From: CAYPNF01 sp964411985
Lineage (GTDB): Bacteria > Verrucomicrobiota > Verrucomicrobiia > Limisphaerales > J093
Direction: 5' to 3'
Assembly (NCBI GenBank): GCA_964411985.1
Contig: CAYPNF010000002.1
Span: 1 to 64,000 of the forward strand
Length of the DNA stretch: 64,000 nt
The notes beneath the pieces are model-generated. The model was not told where the DNA came from. It saw nothing but the letters and a program-made list of their open reading frames with translations, and did no database searches. Position 1 is the first letter of the stretch. Every line of letters starts with the position of its first letter. The position numbers and the translations under genes were made by a program. Of the stretch, positions 1 to 8,818 are shown in pieces.

Positions 1-2022
1 GAATTACGACATCAGGCCCAATGCCTAATTGATCATGTTATTCTTTCGCGGATCCCGAGCCGAGATGCGCGGGACGGGGTTTACTTTGAGGGTCGCCAAA
101 TCCCAGGTCTGGGGGAGCCAAATGTACCCGAGTCTTTCTCGGTCTGGGGCCTGGATATCAGGGTTCCGGAACACCCTGTCATCCTCACCCGACTCAAGAC
201 CGGCCTCTTGGTGGGCGCTCCCTCGGACAACGGCAAAACCGTGGGCGGAAGTGCTCCGAATTTTTTGGCCGCTGGGGGAGGGGCGCTTTTGGTGTCTAAT
301 GGCAACAATGACATGATTGAACGAATCGATCCGCAGCGGCAGGCCATCGTCGCCAAGAATCGCATCGTACCTTCCCCCTTGGTCGCCAAGCTTCGCGGTG
401 TGGGTCCTGCTGGAATGGTCATCTCTCCCGACGGTGGGCGAGTTTACGTGGCGGAAATGGGGATCAACGCAATCGCCGTTCTAGATGCGAGCAACTTGAA
501 GGTGCTGGGCCACATACCCACGGCCTGGTACCCTTATCGGCTCTCACTGTCACCGGATGGAAGGCAGCTGGCCTGCATCTCTTTTCGGGGGTTCGGTAAT
601 GGGCCCAACGCTGGGCACCCCAAACCGGAGGGCGCGTTCCTCGGCATGCGCGGGGTGTTGTCGGTGCTGGATGTCCCTTCCGATGCCGAGTTGGGTGAGT
701 TGACGAGCTGCGTGCTGGCCTACAACGGAATCGTCGATCGCGAAGCGGACCGTGCAGCCCTGAGCTCGCCGGTGATCCCCTCGCGTCCGGGCCGCATTTC
801 GGATCAGATCAAGTACGTCGTGTTCATCACCAAGGAGAATCACACCTATGACGCCGTCTTCGACCGGGTGCCGGGTGCTCGACACGATCCAGCGCTCCTG
901 CGATGGGGCTTGCACCAGAATGTCAGTGGAGCTGGACAACCCACCCTTCAGGACGTTGGCATCATGGTCAATCACAACGCCCTGGCGAGGCAGTTTACGG
1001 TCAGTGACAACTTCTACATGGAACCGGAGGCCTCCGGCGTTGGACATCGCTGGTTGGTGGGGGTCCAGCCCAATAACCTCATGCAGATGACCTATACGGT
1101 CGGGTGGTCTTTCAAGAAGGACAGCACCGCACCGGGCAGGCGTTATTCCATGGGCTCCAACGGGTCGCTCCTTCCGGAGGACTATCCGGAGGCGGGTTCG
1201 ATGTGGGAGCATCTCGCGGCGCACAAGATCCGCTTTCGGAACTACGGCGAGGGATTTGAGTTTCCAGGCGTGGAGGAGGAGGAGAACGAACATCCCACCG
1301 GAGCCCGCGAAGTGGTGAATGCCCCCATGCCCAAGGTGCTCTACGACAACACCTGTTTTGGTTACCCGATCTTCAATATGAACATTCCTGACCAGTATCG
1401 CGCCCACTGGTTCATGCAGGACATCGAGCAGCGTTATCTACACGGATCCATGCGATTCCCGCAGTTTCTGAACATCGCCCTGTGTAACGATCATGGAGCC
1501 GACCCTAAGCCGGAGAAGGGCTACCCCTACGTTGCTTCTTGGATGGCGGACAACGACCTTGCCCTGGGCCGCATCGTCGAATTCCTCTCGCACACGAAGT
1601 ACTGGAGGAAGATGGCGATCTTTGTGACCCAGGACGACTCAGGTGGCGAACCGGACCATGTGGATGCTCAACGCAGTGTGCTGATGGTGATCAGCCCTTG
1701 GGCCAAACGTGGCTACGTTTCGCACCGCCATACGACGATCGTCAGCATGCACCGCACTCTCTACCAGATTTTTGGGCTGGGACCGCTCAATATGTTTGAC
1801 GCGCTGGCCAACGACTTCTCCGATTGCTTCACGACTCAGCCAGATTACCGGCCCTATCGCTGCATGCCCGTCGACCCACGGATCTTCGACCCGGAGAAGG
1901 CAAAAGATCCCAAGGATCCCGATTACGGGGCAGCCCGTCTACAGCGCTCCATTCGAATGGATGACGAGGACGAAATGGAGAACATCCTGAGGCGAGGTCA
2001 GCGAGAGGCGGAACCTCACTAG
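1..2022 (+). CDS. Secreted phosphoesterase with beta-propeller N-terminus, 5' end outside the window
   Basis: The reading frame is open from base 1 without a stop, so the true start lies left of the window and 673 residues are visible. The first half has YVTN/NHL-type beta-propeller repeats (for example 'MVISPDGGRVYVAEMG' followed by 'IAVLDASNLKVLGHI'). The second half begins with 'YVVFITKENHTYDAVFD' and matches the alkaline-phosphatase-fold phosphoesterase family that includes acid phosphatases and phospholipase C, with later 'NDHGADP' and 'VTQDDSGGEPDHVD' segments likely to hold metal ligands. Such proteins are usually exported, but the signal peptide would be outside the window. It converges on the modC gene. 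Substrate is not deducible. Confidence 0.8.
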   Translation, partial: ELRHQAQCLIDHVILSRIPSRDARDGVYFEGRQIPGLGEPNVPESFSVWGLDIRVPEHPVILTRLKTGLLVGAPSDNGKTVGGSAPNFLAAGGGALLVSNGNNDMIERIDPQRQAIVAKNRIVPSPLVAKLRGVGPAGMVISPDGGRVYVAEMGINAIAVLDASNLKVLGHIPTAWYPYRLSLSPDGRQLACISFRGFGNGPNAGHPKPEGAFLGMRGVLSVLDVPSDAELGELTSCVLAYNGIVDREADRAALSSPVIPSRPGRISDQIKYVVFITKENHTYDAVFDRVPGARHDPALLRWGLHQNVSGAGQPTLQDVGIMVNHNALARQFTVSDNFYMEPEASGVGHRWLVGVQPNNLMQMTYTVGWSFKKDSTAPGRRYSMGSNGSLLPEDYPEAGSMWEHLAAHKIRFRNYGEGFEFPGVEEEENEHPTGAREVVNAPMPKVLYDNTCFGYPIFNMNIPDQYRAHWFMQDIEQRYLHGSMRFPQFLNIALCNDHGADPKPEKGYPYVASWMADNDLALGRIVEFLSHTKYWRKMAIFVTQDDSGGEPDHVDAQRSVLMVISPWAKRGYVSHRHTTIVSMHRTLYQIFGLGPLNMFDALANDFSDCFTTQPDYRPYRCMPVDPRIFDPEKAKDPKDPDYGAARLQRSIRMDDEDEMENILRRGQREAEPH

Positions 2023-2038
2023 CCTAGGGGATGAGCGA

Positions 2039-2057
2039 GCCCCTGCGCGCGAGGGGC
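2039..2057. terminator. Stem-loop between convergent genes
   Basis: GCCCCT-GCGCGCG-AGGGGC, a 6-bp GC-rich stem with a 7-base loop, lies in the 89-base gap between the phosphoesterase stop and the modC stop. There is no T-tract on either strand, so it is only a possible bidirectional terminator. Confidence 0.25.
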
Positions 2058-2111
2058 GAATGGACCCAACTCTCCTCAATTAGGATGCGTTGGAAAGGCT
2101 GACGGTATTTT

Positions 2112-3215
2112 CTAAGGTTGCGGCGATCGAGGAATAAGGTGGACATGAGGAGCCTTGATCAGGGCTCGAACGGGTTGGCCTTGAATCAGGGCCAGTTCTT
2201 CGCAAGCCTGTTTGGTTAGCAGAGCCTGGAGCGGAATGCCACAATCGATGTGGGCACGCACCAACGCTCCTTCACGGACCAGATCGCGAACCCTGCCGGA
2301 CAGCTGGTTCCGTGGACTGCACGGAGCTATCCGACCATGCGACAGAACCACGTCTTCGGCTCGGATGCAGACGAACACCTCTGTCGTGTGAGCGGGAAGG
2401 TCGGCAGCCAAAGCCAGAAGCTCGACCCCATCCAGCCCCACTCTCGCCAAGCCATCAACCCAATCCAGGATGCGCCCTGGCCGGATAGTCTCGACCGAAA
2501 GAATGTCGGCGGCGGCGAGGCTGTCGGGCCGACCGAAGACCTCCGCGATGGGGCCTTGCTGGACGATCCGACCGCGGTCCAGGACGATAAGGTGGTCACC
2601 TAGGGCGAGAGCCTCCTGTCGATCATGCGTCACCAGGAGCGTTGGAAGGTTGAGTCGCTGCAGCAGGCCTCGCAACTCGGTTCGCAAACGCACCCGGGTC
2701 GGAGCATCCAAGGCGGCGAGAGGCTCATCCAGCAGCAGCAGCCGGGGTCGGCGTACCAAGGCGCGGGCGAGAGCGACACGTTGCTGCTGGCCGCCGGACA
2801 GTTCGTGCGGGTAGCGCTGTTCCAACCCCGCTAGCCCGAGCCACGACACAGTTTCCGCGACGCACTTGCGCCGTTGGTCAGGGGGGAGCTTATCCAAGGG
2901 ATAGCCGATGTTACGCTGGACGGTGAGATGCGGAAACAATGCGTAATCCTGGGGTACGAAGCCGAGTTGGCGCTGACGCGGAGGCAGGAATACTCTCCGT
3001 TCAGAATCGGACCACACTTCCTCTCCAAACTGAATGGTGCCCTCGTCGGGTTGGTCCAATCCCGCGAGGCAGCGTAGCACGGTTGTTTTGCCAGAGCCAG
3101 AAGCTCCGAAGAGAATGCTGACCGCCCCATCGCCGGGGATCCTGAGTTCCTCAACGTGGATCACCGTCCCGGCGGCAAGCCGTTTTGTGAACCTGGCCTT
3201 GAGGGAATCGCTCAC
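2112..3215 (-). CDS. modC: Molybdate ABC transporter ATP-binding protein ModC
   Basis: ATPase of the molybdate importer, 367 residues. It shows Walker A 'GASGSGKTT', signature 'LSGGQQQRVALARAL', Walker B 'LLLLDEPLAALD' and the switch segment 'LLVTHDRQEA'. The C-terminal ~140 residues form the TOBE/Mop-type regulatory domain of ModC. The start is a GTG whose first bases overlap the modB stop (GTGA, 3212-3215), indicating translational coupling. The frame is open further upstream but that stretch is antisense to nothing plausible and is simply modB read out of frame. Third gene of modABC. It would supply molybdenum for the nitrogenase cofactor encoded next door. Confidence 0.93.
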   Translation of the reverse strand: MSDSLKARFTKRLAAGTVIHVEELRIPGDGAVSILFGASGSGKTTVLRCLAGLDQPDEGTIQFGEEVWSDSERRVFLPPRQRQLGFVPQDYALFPHLTVQRNIGYPLDKLPPDQRRKCVAETVSWLGLAGLEQRYPHELSGGQQQRVALARALVRRPRLLLLDEPLAALDAPTRVRLRTELRGLLQRLNLPTLLVTHDRQEALALGDHLIVLDRGRIVQQGPIAEVFGRPDSLAAADILSVETIRPGRILDWVDGLARVGLDGVELLALAADLPAHTTEVFVCIRAEDVVLSHGRIAPCSPRNQLSGRVRDLVREGALVRAHIDCGIPLQALLTKQACEELALIQGQPVRALIKAPHVHLIPRSPQP

Positions 3216-3880
3216 GGTTTGGCCCGGCGCAGTAATAATTCGCTGGTGGCGACGGCAAGGAGTGCCAGCAACACCGCCACTGCCGCCAGCACACCGGCCT
3301 GACCGTCCTGGCCTAGTTGGACATCTTGGTAGATCGCCACTGACAGCGTGGTGGTTTGCCGGGGGATATTCCCCGCCACCATGATGGTGGCGCCAAACTC
3401 CCCCAACCCTCGCGCGAACGCGAGCAAGCCTCCCGCGAGTACGCCTCGCCGAGCTAATGGCAGCGTAATCGTAAAGAGGACACGCCACTCACCCGCCCCG
3501 AGGGTGCGAGCCAGTTGCTCGAAAAGGGGGTTGACCTCTTCGATCGCCGTGCGTGCCGTCCGTACCAGCAAGGGCAAGGCCATGACCGCCAAAGCCAGGA
3601 CCACCGCCTTCCACGTGAAGACGACCTCGAGGCCAAACCATTCTTGCAGCCAGTGTCCGATCGGGCCACGTCGGCCGAAGAGCTTCAACAGGACCAATCC
3701 GGTCACCACCGGCGGCAGGACCAGAGGCAGGGAAACGATCGTTTCTACGAGCGCTTTGCCTCGCCATTGATGGCGCGCCAGCAGCCACGCCAGGCCGATG
3801 CCGGGCGGCAGGATCAACAACGTACTCAGGGCTGCCATCCCGGCCGTAAACCAGACGAGGTACCACGTTTGGGAAGTCAC
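3212..3880 (-). CDS. modB: Molybdate ABC transporter permease ModB
   Basis: Inner-membrane permease of 222 residues, the usual ModB length, with about five hydrophobic segments starting at 'WYLVWFTAGMAALSTLLIL'. The cytoplasmic coupling (EAA-type) loop is seen in 'ARTLGAGEWRVLFTITLPLA' followed by 'GEFGATIMVAGNIP', which is characteristic of ModB/CysT permeases. It follows modA by 54 bases and overlaps modC by 4 bases. Confidence 0.93.
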   Translation of the reverse strand: MTSQTWYLVWFTAGMAALSTLLILPPGIGLAWLLARHQWRGKALVETIVSLPLVLPPVVTGLVLLKLFGRRGPIGHWLQEWFGLEVVFTWKAVVLALAVMALPLLVRTARTAIEEVNPLFEQLARTLGAGEWRVLFTITLPLARRGVLAGGLLAFARGLGEFGATIMVAGNIPRQTTTLSVAIYQDVQLGQDGQAGVLAAVAVLLALLAVATSELLLRRAKP

Positions 3881-3934
3881 ATTGTATACGCTCGTTGATT
3901 TCCTAAGCGAGTCCTCATGGGGTCGGCAAACCCT

Positions 3935-4714
3935 TTACTCCCGCGGTGGAACGGCAAGGACGATAAACCCGTGTCGAGTGAAGACGGCTGCCGTGTCGGG
4001 ACCAGCAAGGTGGGCGAGGAACGTCCGGGCTGCTTGCGCACGCTTGGCATCCCTCAGTAACGCCACGGGATAGGTGATTCCGGGGCCCTCGTGGGCTGGG
4101 ACCTCGAAGACCACTCTGACCTTCTTAGAGATGGCAGCGTCCGTCTTGTATACAATGCCCACATCCACGTTCCCGGATTCAACCGCTGCAAGCACAGCGC
4201 GCACACTCTCGCACGGCACAACCTTGGACTCCAAGAGGGTCCACAGGGCTTGCTTTGTGAGATAGGCCTTGGCGTAGCTGCCGACGGGAACGGCCTTAGG
4301 GTTCCCCAAAGCCAATCTCGTGATGTTTGGCGAAATCAGGCCAGATATGTTGGTGATGGAGACGTGGCTATCGGTCGGACAAACAATGACCAGCAGGTTG
4401 GAAAGTCGGCTTTGCCTTGTTTCGCTGACGATCAGTCCCTTCTTCTCGAGTATGTCCATCCGTGCTTCGTCTGCGGAGAAGAAGATGTCCGCGGGCGCTC
4501 CTTCCTCGATCTGCCGCGCCAGGATTCCGGAAGCGGCGAAGTTGAACACAAGGGTGTTGCCACTCTGCCTTTCGTAATCGACGGCGATGGCCTGAAGGCA
4601 GTCCGATAGGCTTGCAGCCGCGAACAGCAAGATCTCAGCAGCTCGCGTGGGCGAGGTGGTCAATGTTACCAAAGCCACTAGGAGGATGATCGTCTTCTGT
4701 TTCATCAGAATCAT
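3935..4714 (-). CDS. modA: Molybdate-binding periplasmic protein ModA
   Basis: Periplasmic substrate-binding protein, 259 residues. It has a signal peptide ('IILLVALVTLTTSPTRAAE'), then the ModA hallmark 'LLFAAASLSDCLQAIAVDYE', 'FNFAASGILARQIEEGAPADIFFSAD', and the hinge region 'ALGNPKAVPVGSYAKAYL'. The late 'VDVGIVYKTDA' is also typical. Start is ATG at 4714, or ATG at 4705 three codons later; the second gives a cleaner signal peptide (MKQK). First gene of modABC and divergent from nifA, so the two share a roughly 350-base control region. Confidence 0.93.
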   Translation of the reverse strand: MILMKQKTIILLVALVTLTTSPTRAAEILLFAAASLSDCLQAIAVDYERQSGNTLVFNFAASGILARQIEEGAPADIFFSADEARMDILEKKGLIVSETRQSRLSNLLVIVCPTDSHVSITNISGLISPNITRLALGNPKAVPVGSYAKAYLTKQALWTLLESKVVPCESVRAVLAAVESGNVDVGIVYKTDAAISKKVRVVFEVPAHEGPGITYPVALLRDAKRAQAARTFLAHLAGPDTAAVFTRHGFIVLAVPPRE

Positions 4715-4830
4715 TCGATGCGCGGTGTTTGTCAGTCTGCCGCCGTCGGCATGAAATCAAACGAGAAGCCGCATGCTGGTCTGGTCGCCTGGCTTGGCGA
4801 TCTTTAAGCGGGTTGGTTAAAAAGTAACAT

Positions 4831-4844
4831 CGGAGGCACCTCCG
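4831..4844. repeat. Perfect palindrome in the modA-nifA control region
   Basis: CGGAGGCACCTCCG is a 14-base inverted repeat with a two-base centre, 117 bases upstream of modA and within the divergent modA/nifA interval. It could be an operator for either gene. It does not resemble the ModE site of enterobacteria (AT-rich with CGTTATAT arms), and no Moco riboswitch could be folded by eye. Confidence 0.35.
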
Positions 4845-4984
4845 TCTTCATTGTTTTAGGATCGATAACGTCCGGGCACCTGTTGACTGGAGTCAGAGCA
4901 ATCTCTGTTCCAACCCGCATTTCCAGGGGGCTTCGAGTCACTTGGCCGGAGATTGTCGCGACGTGTGACACTGGCTCCCTGCAA

Positions 4985-5000
4985 TTGGCATGTTCCTTGC
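4985..5000 (+). promoter_or_regulatory. Sigma-54 (RpoN) -24/-12 promoter of nifA
   Basis: TTGGCATGTTCCTTGC has GG at 4987-4988 and GC at 4999-5000 with exactly 10 bases between, matching the sigma-54 consensus TGGCACG-N4-TTGC at almost every position. Transcription would start near 5012, leaving a leader of about 55 bases before the nifA ATG at 5067. A near-perfect NifA-type half-site pair (TGT-N11-ACA, one base too long) sits just upstream at 4954-4970 but is too close to be an enhancer. Confidence 0.7.
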
Positions 5001-5066
5001 GAAGATTTGCTTGTGAGAAAGTTGTTGGATGAATGTCCTCCTGGTTGTGTAGGAGTCGACTTCTCG

Positions 5067-6647
5067 ATGCCGAATCCACCCACTGGGGCTGGAGGTTGTC
5101 GCGTTGTCGACGAAATGAGCCTCCTTTTCGACATTTCCTACACACTCGAAAGCAGCCTGGAACTCCGCGAAGTCATTCGCCCCGTGCTACAGAAGATGGC
5201 CGACGGGCTCGGTATGAAGCGGGGGACTATTACGATCCTCAATCGTGAGGACGGTAAGGCCACGATCAGTGAGGCGGTCGGTCTGCCGCGCGGACAAAGC
5301 CAGCAGGAATACTTGCTCGCCTGCCAGGAGTTGATCCAGCAGGTGCTGGATTCTGGCCAGGCCATCATCGTATCCGATATCTCCGAGGAACCAGCCCTGA
5401 GAACGCGATGGAAACAGGAGCAGCAAGCGGACCCCAGCGCGCTGCCTGCCGCCTACATATGCGTCCCCATCAAGTTTGGGACGGAAGTCATCGGCGTGCT
5501 GAGTGTGGAACGTCTCAAAGATGGACGCCCGCGCCTTTCAGCCGACCGGCGCCTGCTTTCCCTCGTTGCCAACACAATTGCGCACACGGTTCATTTTCAT
5601 CGTCTTGCCCAGGAAAGGCTGGATGCGCTCCAGCGGGACAACGAGCTCTTGCAGCAGCAAATTCAGACGAGCCACCGACCTCCGAACATGATTGGGAATT
5701 CGGGTGCGATGCGCTCGGTGTATCGGCAGGTTGAGCAAGTGGCCAGCAGTGCGACGACCGTGCTGATACGCGGCGAATCGGGGGTGGGTAAGGAGCTTGT
5801 TGCCCGAGCGCTTCACGAGCAGAGTCCGCGTAAGAACAAGGCCTTCGTGAAACTCAACTGCGCGGCCTTGCCTGAGTCGATCATCGAGAGTGAGTTATTC
5901 GGCCACGAAAAGGGAGCATTCACCGGGGCCATTGCCATGCGCCGAGGCAGGTTTGAGCTTGCTGCCGGGGGGACTTTGTTCCTGGACGAGATTGGGGACG
6001 TTTCACCGACGACGCAGGTCAAATTGCTCCGGGTGTTGCAGGAAAAGGAGTTCGAGCGTGTGGGCGGACATACGCCAATCAAGGCCGACGTTCGGATTCT
6101 TACGGCGACCAGCCGCAACCTGGAGGAGATGATCGAGAAGGACACATTTCGGGCTGACCTCTACTACCGCCTCAACGTGTTTCCCATTTTCGTGCCACCC
6201 TTGCGCGAACGCAAGTCCGACATCCTTCTTTTGGCCGATTGTTTCGTGGAGAAATACTCCACACTCAATGGTAGATCGGTTCGTCGGATTTCGACTGCCG
6301 CTATCGATTTGCTCATGAGCTACCACTGGCCAGGCAATGTGAGGGAACTGGAAAATTGCATGGAACGATCGGTTCTGCTTTGTCCAAGTGAGTCCATTGA
6401 AGCCCACCATCTACCCCCCACACTTCAGAAGAGGGCGGCTGGCGATACCCCCGTGCTGGGAACGCTGGACGCGGCGGTATCCGCTCTCGAATACGAGATG
6501 ATCGTGAGTGAACTCAAGGCATGTGACGGAAACATGGCTGCGGCGGCACGCCGGCTCGGCGTCACGGAAAGGCAGATGGGACTACGCGTGAAGCGGCATC
6601 AGATTGATTTCAAACGATTCCGGCGCGGGGAAGCTGCCCCTCCTTGA
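5067..6647 (+). CDS. nifA: NifA, sigma-54-dependent activator of nitrogen fixation genes
   Basis: Bacterial enhancer-binding protein of 526 residues. It has an N-terminal GAF domain (about residues 20-180), an AAA+ domain with Walker A 'GESGVGKE' (about 236-243), sigma-54 contact loop GAFTGA (about 283-288) and Walker B 'GGTLFLDEIGD', and a C-terminal Fis-type helix-turn-helix ('GNMAAAARRLGVTERQMGLRVKRH'). The start ATG at 5067 has AGGAG at 5051-5055 and lies downstream of the predicted sigma-54 transcription start; an upstream in-frame TTG at 4953 would precede the promoter and is rejected. The position at the head of the nif cluster supports NifA over other regulators of the class. The three sigma-54 promoters here are its likely targets. 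Confidence 0.92.
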   Translation: MPNPPTGAGGCRVVDEMSLLFDISYTLESSLELREVIRPVLQKMADGLGMKRGTITILNREDGKATISEAVGLPRGQSQQEYLLACQELIQQVLDSGQAIIVSDISEEPALRTRWKQEQQADPSALPAAYICVPIKFGTEVIGVLSVERLKDGRPRLSADRRLLSLVANTIAHTVHFHRLAQERLDALQRDNELLQQQIQTSHRPPNMIGNSGAMRSVYRQVEQVASSATTVLIRGESGVGKELVARALHEQSPRKNKAFVKLNCAALPESIIESELFGHEKGAFTGAIAMRRGRFELAAGGTLFLDEIGDVSPTTQVKLLRVLQEKEFERVGGHTPIKADVRILTATSRNLEEMIEKDTFRADLYYRLNVFPIFVPPLRERKSDILLLADCFVEKYSTLNGRSVRRISTAAIDLLMSYHWPGNVRELENCMERSVLLCPSESIEAHHLPPTLQKRAAGDTPVLGTLDAAVSALEYEMIVSELKACDGNMAAAARRLGVTERQMGLRVKRHQIDFKRFRRGEAAPP

Positions 6648-6683
6648 TTCCTGCCTCCGCTATGGGTGGAAACCGGGGCAACC

Positions 6684-7592
6684 ATGTTCCACAGCTTGGC
6701 CATTGAGGAGAGTTCCGGTACTACCCTTCTTGACCGCTCACTGGGCGCGTATTTAGGAGGGGCGATCGGTGATGCTTTGGGCGCCACCGTGGAGTTTATG
6801 TCCATGCATGAAATCAGAGCGGAGTATGGTGTGCACAAGCATATCATCGGGGGTGGCTGGCTGCGGCTCAAGCCAGGACGGGTCACTGACGATACGGAGA
6901 TGACTCTCGCACTTGGATCCGCGTTGATTGCCAGTGGTGCCTGGAATCTGCGGGGCATCGCTGATGGTTTTGTCACCTGGATGCGCTCCAAGCCAGTGGA
7001 CATCGGCAACGCCTGTCGGCGAGGCATCTGCCATTACCTTTCCAGCGGAGACCCGTCCATCGCCTTTTCTGAAGATAGCGGGGGAAATGGGGCCGCGATG
7101 CGCAATCTTCCGACGGTTCTTGTCTCCTTGCACAGCGAGGAACTCCTGGTTCGCCGGAGCCTCGAGCAAGCGCACATCACCCACAACCATCCCGAGTCGG
7201 ATGCTGCCACGATCGCACTGGCGCGCATGATGCGGCTACTGTTGCTGAAAGGGGGACAGGCTCCCTGCGACGAGGTGGTCGCCGACCTGATTGGTCGGTA
7301 TCCGACCTTCCGTTTCAGGCCTTGGCCAGGTCGATCCAGCGGGTACATCGTGGATACGCTGCAGACCGTGTTCGATGGCTTCTTCAACACGGGGAGTTTT
7401 GAGGACTGCCTGGTGCGCGTGGTCAATCGGGGTGGGGATGCGGATACCACCGGAGCACTGGCGGGGCAGTTGGCTGGGGCGCTCTACGGCGTGCAGGGAA
7501 TTCCTGGCCGATGGTTGAAGCAACTCGACCCGAGAGTGAGAGCCGCGATTCGCAGCCAGACACCAGAGCTGCTCCAACTTTCAGCCCCATGA
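6684..7592 (+). CDS. draG: ADP-ribosyl-dinitrogen reductase glycohydrolase DraG
   Basis: Binuclear-manganese ADP-ribosylglycohydrolase of 302 residues that removes ADP-ribose from the modified arginine of NifH and so reactivates nitrogenase. Visible motifs are 'GAYLGGAIGDALGATVEF' (about 21-38), the metal-binding 'VTDDTEMTLALG' (about 67-78) and 'NRGGDADTTGALAGQLAGALYG' split across the C-terminal third, all characteristic of the family. Start ATG 6684 was chosen; a GTG at 6666 is in frame too. It lies 36 bases after nifA and 34 bases before draT, so the three are probably co-transcribed. In proteobacteria the order is usually draT-draG; here it is reversed. Confidence 0.9.
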   Translation: MFHSLAIEESSGTTLLDRSLGAYLGGAIGDALGATVEFMSMHEIRAEYGVHKHIIGGGWLRLKPGRVTDDTEMTLALGSALIASGAWNLRGIADGFVTWMRSKPVDIGNACRRGICHYLSSGDPSIAFSEDSGGNGAAMRNLPTVLVSLHSEELLVRRSLEQAHITHNHPESDAATIALARMMRLLLLKGGQAPCDEVVADLIGRYPTFRFRPWPGRSSGYIVDTLQTVFDGFFNTGSFEDCLVRVVNRGGDADTTGALAGQLAGALYGVQGIPGRWLKQLDPRVRAAIRSQTPELLQLSAP

Positions 7593-7626
7593 CCGCACCA
7601 CGAGGCCTTCTCTTACCGATTCCCGA

Positions 7627-8475
7627 ATGAGACCCCCAGAGCAGCTCTATCATCAGCAGATTGCCGAAGATCCCTCGCGTTCTTCCTGCTCGCTGAACCG
7701 CTGCAATCTCTCACCGTGGATCATCGGTTCCGAAGAGTTTCAGGCGAATCCTCTGCCGGTTGAGATTGATGGCGCGCGATCCACTGACAGTTCCCTTTTC
7801 CGTCGTCTGGCGGAGATTCCGGAAGCGGAGGAGCGTAGCCGCCTTTTTCACGAGTATCTTTGCGTCAAATTCAGCCTAAACGACCAGGTCGAGTACCGAG
7901 GAAAACTCCGAAGGGTGTATAGCTATGTAAACCTGCTGCGCGCTTGGGGAGCCGACAGCAATCGTCAGGCGGGCGCCGTGCTGAAGGCATGGGTCGAAAG
8001 CCGTTTTGGCATACTGGCCACCTACCACAACGGCCGTCTGGCCGAGGATGCCGCCGCGCGGGAAGCGTTCACTCTCGATCGGATGCGCGGGGCATCCAGA
8101 TCCATCGGGGTCCTCATGCAGTTGGACTTGCTTTACACCTTCTGCCAGGACGAACTAGCCCGCCGCTTCCCGGGGATGCGCTCGAAGAGGCTTTATCGTG
8201 GCACTCACGATCCCGAGGAGTACACGATTCGTACTCAAGAGGATCAGGGGAAAGTCCGCTCAACGACACGATCACTAGTCCAACTCAATAACTTGAGCTC
8301 TTTCTCCTCTGACCCGGAAGTGGCCTGGGAGTTTGGCGCGATTGCCTGGGAAGTGGAGGTCCCGTTTGCCAAGATCGTGTTCTTCAGTGGACTCTTACCG
8401 CAATCCCTGCTCTCGGGAGAATCTGAACACCTCGTCTTGGGCGGCTACTTCCATGTTCGCACTCTACGGTGGTAG
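7627..8475 (+). CDS. draT: NAD+-dinitrogen-reductase ADP-ribosyltransferase DraT
   Basis: Cytoplasmic mono-ADP-ribosyltransferase of 282 residues that transfers ADP-ribose from NAD+ to an arginine of NifH, switching nitrogenase off. The R-S-E layout of arginine-specific ADP-ribosyltransferases is visible: R191 in 'LYRGTHD', 'SFSSD' at 225-229, and the acidic pair E265/E267 in 'GESEHLVLGGYF'. It has the DraT-style N-terminal 'SLNRCNLSPWIIGSEEFQANPLP'. The target arginine is conserved in the NifH encoded immediately downstream (R97). Confidence 0.92.
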   Translation: MRPPEQLYHQQIAEDPSRSSCSLNRCNLSPWIIGSEEFQANPLPVEIDGARSTDSSLFRRLAEIPEAEERSRLFHEYLCVKFSLNDQVEYRGKLRRVYSYVNLLRAWGADSNRQAGAVLKAWVESRFGILATYHNGRLAEDAAAREAFTLDRMRGASRSIGVLMQLDLLYTFCQDELARRFPGMRSKRLYRGTHDPEEYTIRTQEDQGKVRSTTRSLVQLNNLSSFSSDPEVAWEFGAIAWEVEVPFAKIVFFSGLLPQSLLSGESEHLVLGGYFHVRTLRW

Positions 8476-8601
8476 CCGATCCCATCTTTGGGCAGATCAG
8501 GCAGGGAAGTGGCAACCCGGACTTTAGGTAATGCAACGGCAAGCTGGCGCAGGCGGGGAGAATCTGCGGGAAGGATCGGCCAGTTCCTACCTCTACGTAG
8601 G

Positions 8602-8624
8602 TTTGCGGCTCCATCCTACGCAAA
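8602..8624. repeat. Inverted repeat upstream of nifH
   Basis: TTTGCG-N11-CGCAAA (8602-8607 and 8619-8624), adjoining another small palindrome CTACGTAG (8593-8600). It lies about 140-165 bases upstream of the predicted nifH transcription start, where a NifA enhancer would be expected. The classical NifA site TGT-N10-ACA was not found in the draT-nifH interval. A role as activator site is inference. Confidence 0.35.
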
Positions 8625-8738
8625 TGTGGTCAAGCAGGAAGCGGAAGGAGGTGGAACGCGAGCGCACCAAGGATTCATTTCCTCGCAAATACCCTGTTCT
8701 AAAAGGCTTTCACTGCGGACACCCGGAAAGCAGTGCGG

Positions 8739-8754
8739 TTGGCATCCCATTTGC
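8739..8754 (+). promoter_or_regulatory. Sigma-54 (RpoN) -24/-12 promoter of nifH
   Basis: TTGGCATCCCATTTGC has GG at 8741-8742 and GC at 8753-8754 with 10 bases between. It is almost identical to the elements before nifA and nifN. Predicted transcription start near 8766, about 53 bases before the nifH ATG. Confidence 0.8.
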
Positions 8755-8818
8755 GTATTGGGCAAATGCGGCGAATCGACAGTGCCGCGAGATGACAAAT
8801 CGAAGTTCAACATCGCTT

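Noticed and set aside
550..1407. Minus-strand open frame inside the phosphoesterase gene
   Set aside because: Shadow of a well-supported gene with no recognisable domain.
3216..3488. N-terminal extension of ModC
   Set aside because: It overlaps modB in another frame and is not ModC-like; the coupled GTG at 3215 is the sensible start.
4715..4950. Molybdenum-cofactor riboswitch or ModE operator upstream of modA
   Set aside because: No match to either consensus by eye; only an unrelated 14-base palindrome was found.
4953..5066. Upstream TTG start for nifA giving a 564-residue protein
   Set aside because: It would lie before the predicted sigma-54 transcription start; ATG 5067 has a good ribosome-binding site.
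8531..8818. 96-residue N-terminal extension of NifH in an open frame
   Set aside because: It spans the sigma-54 promoter and has no similarity to NifH, which begins at MRKIAIYGKG.
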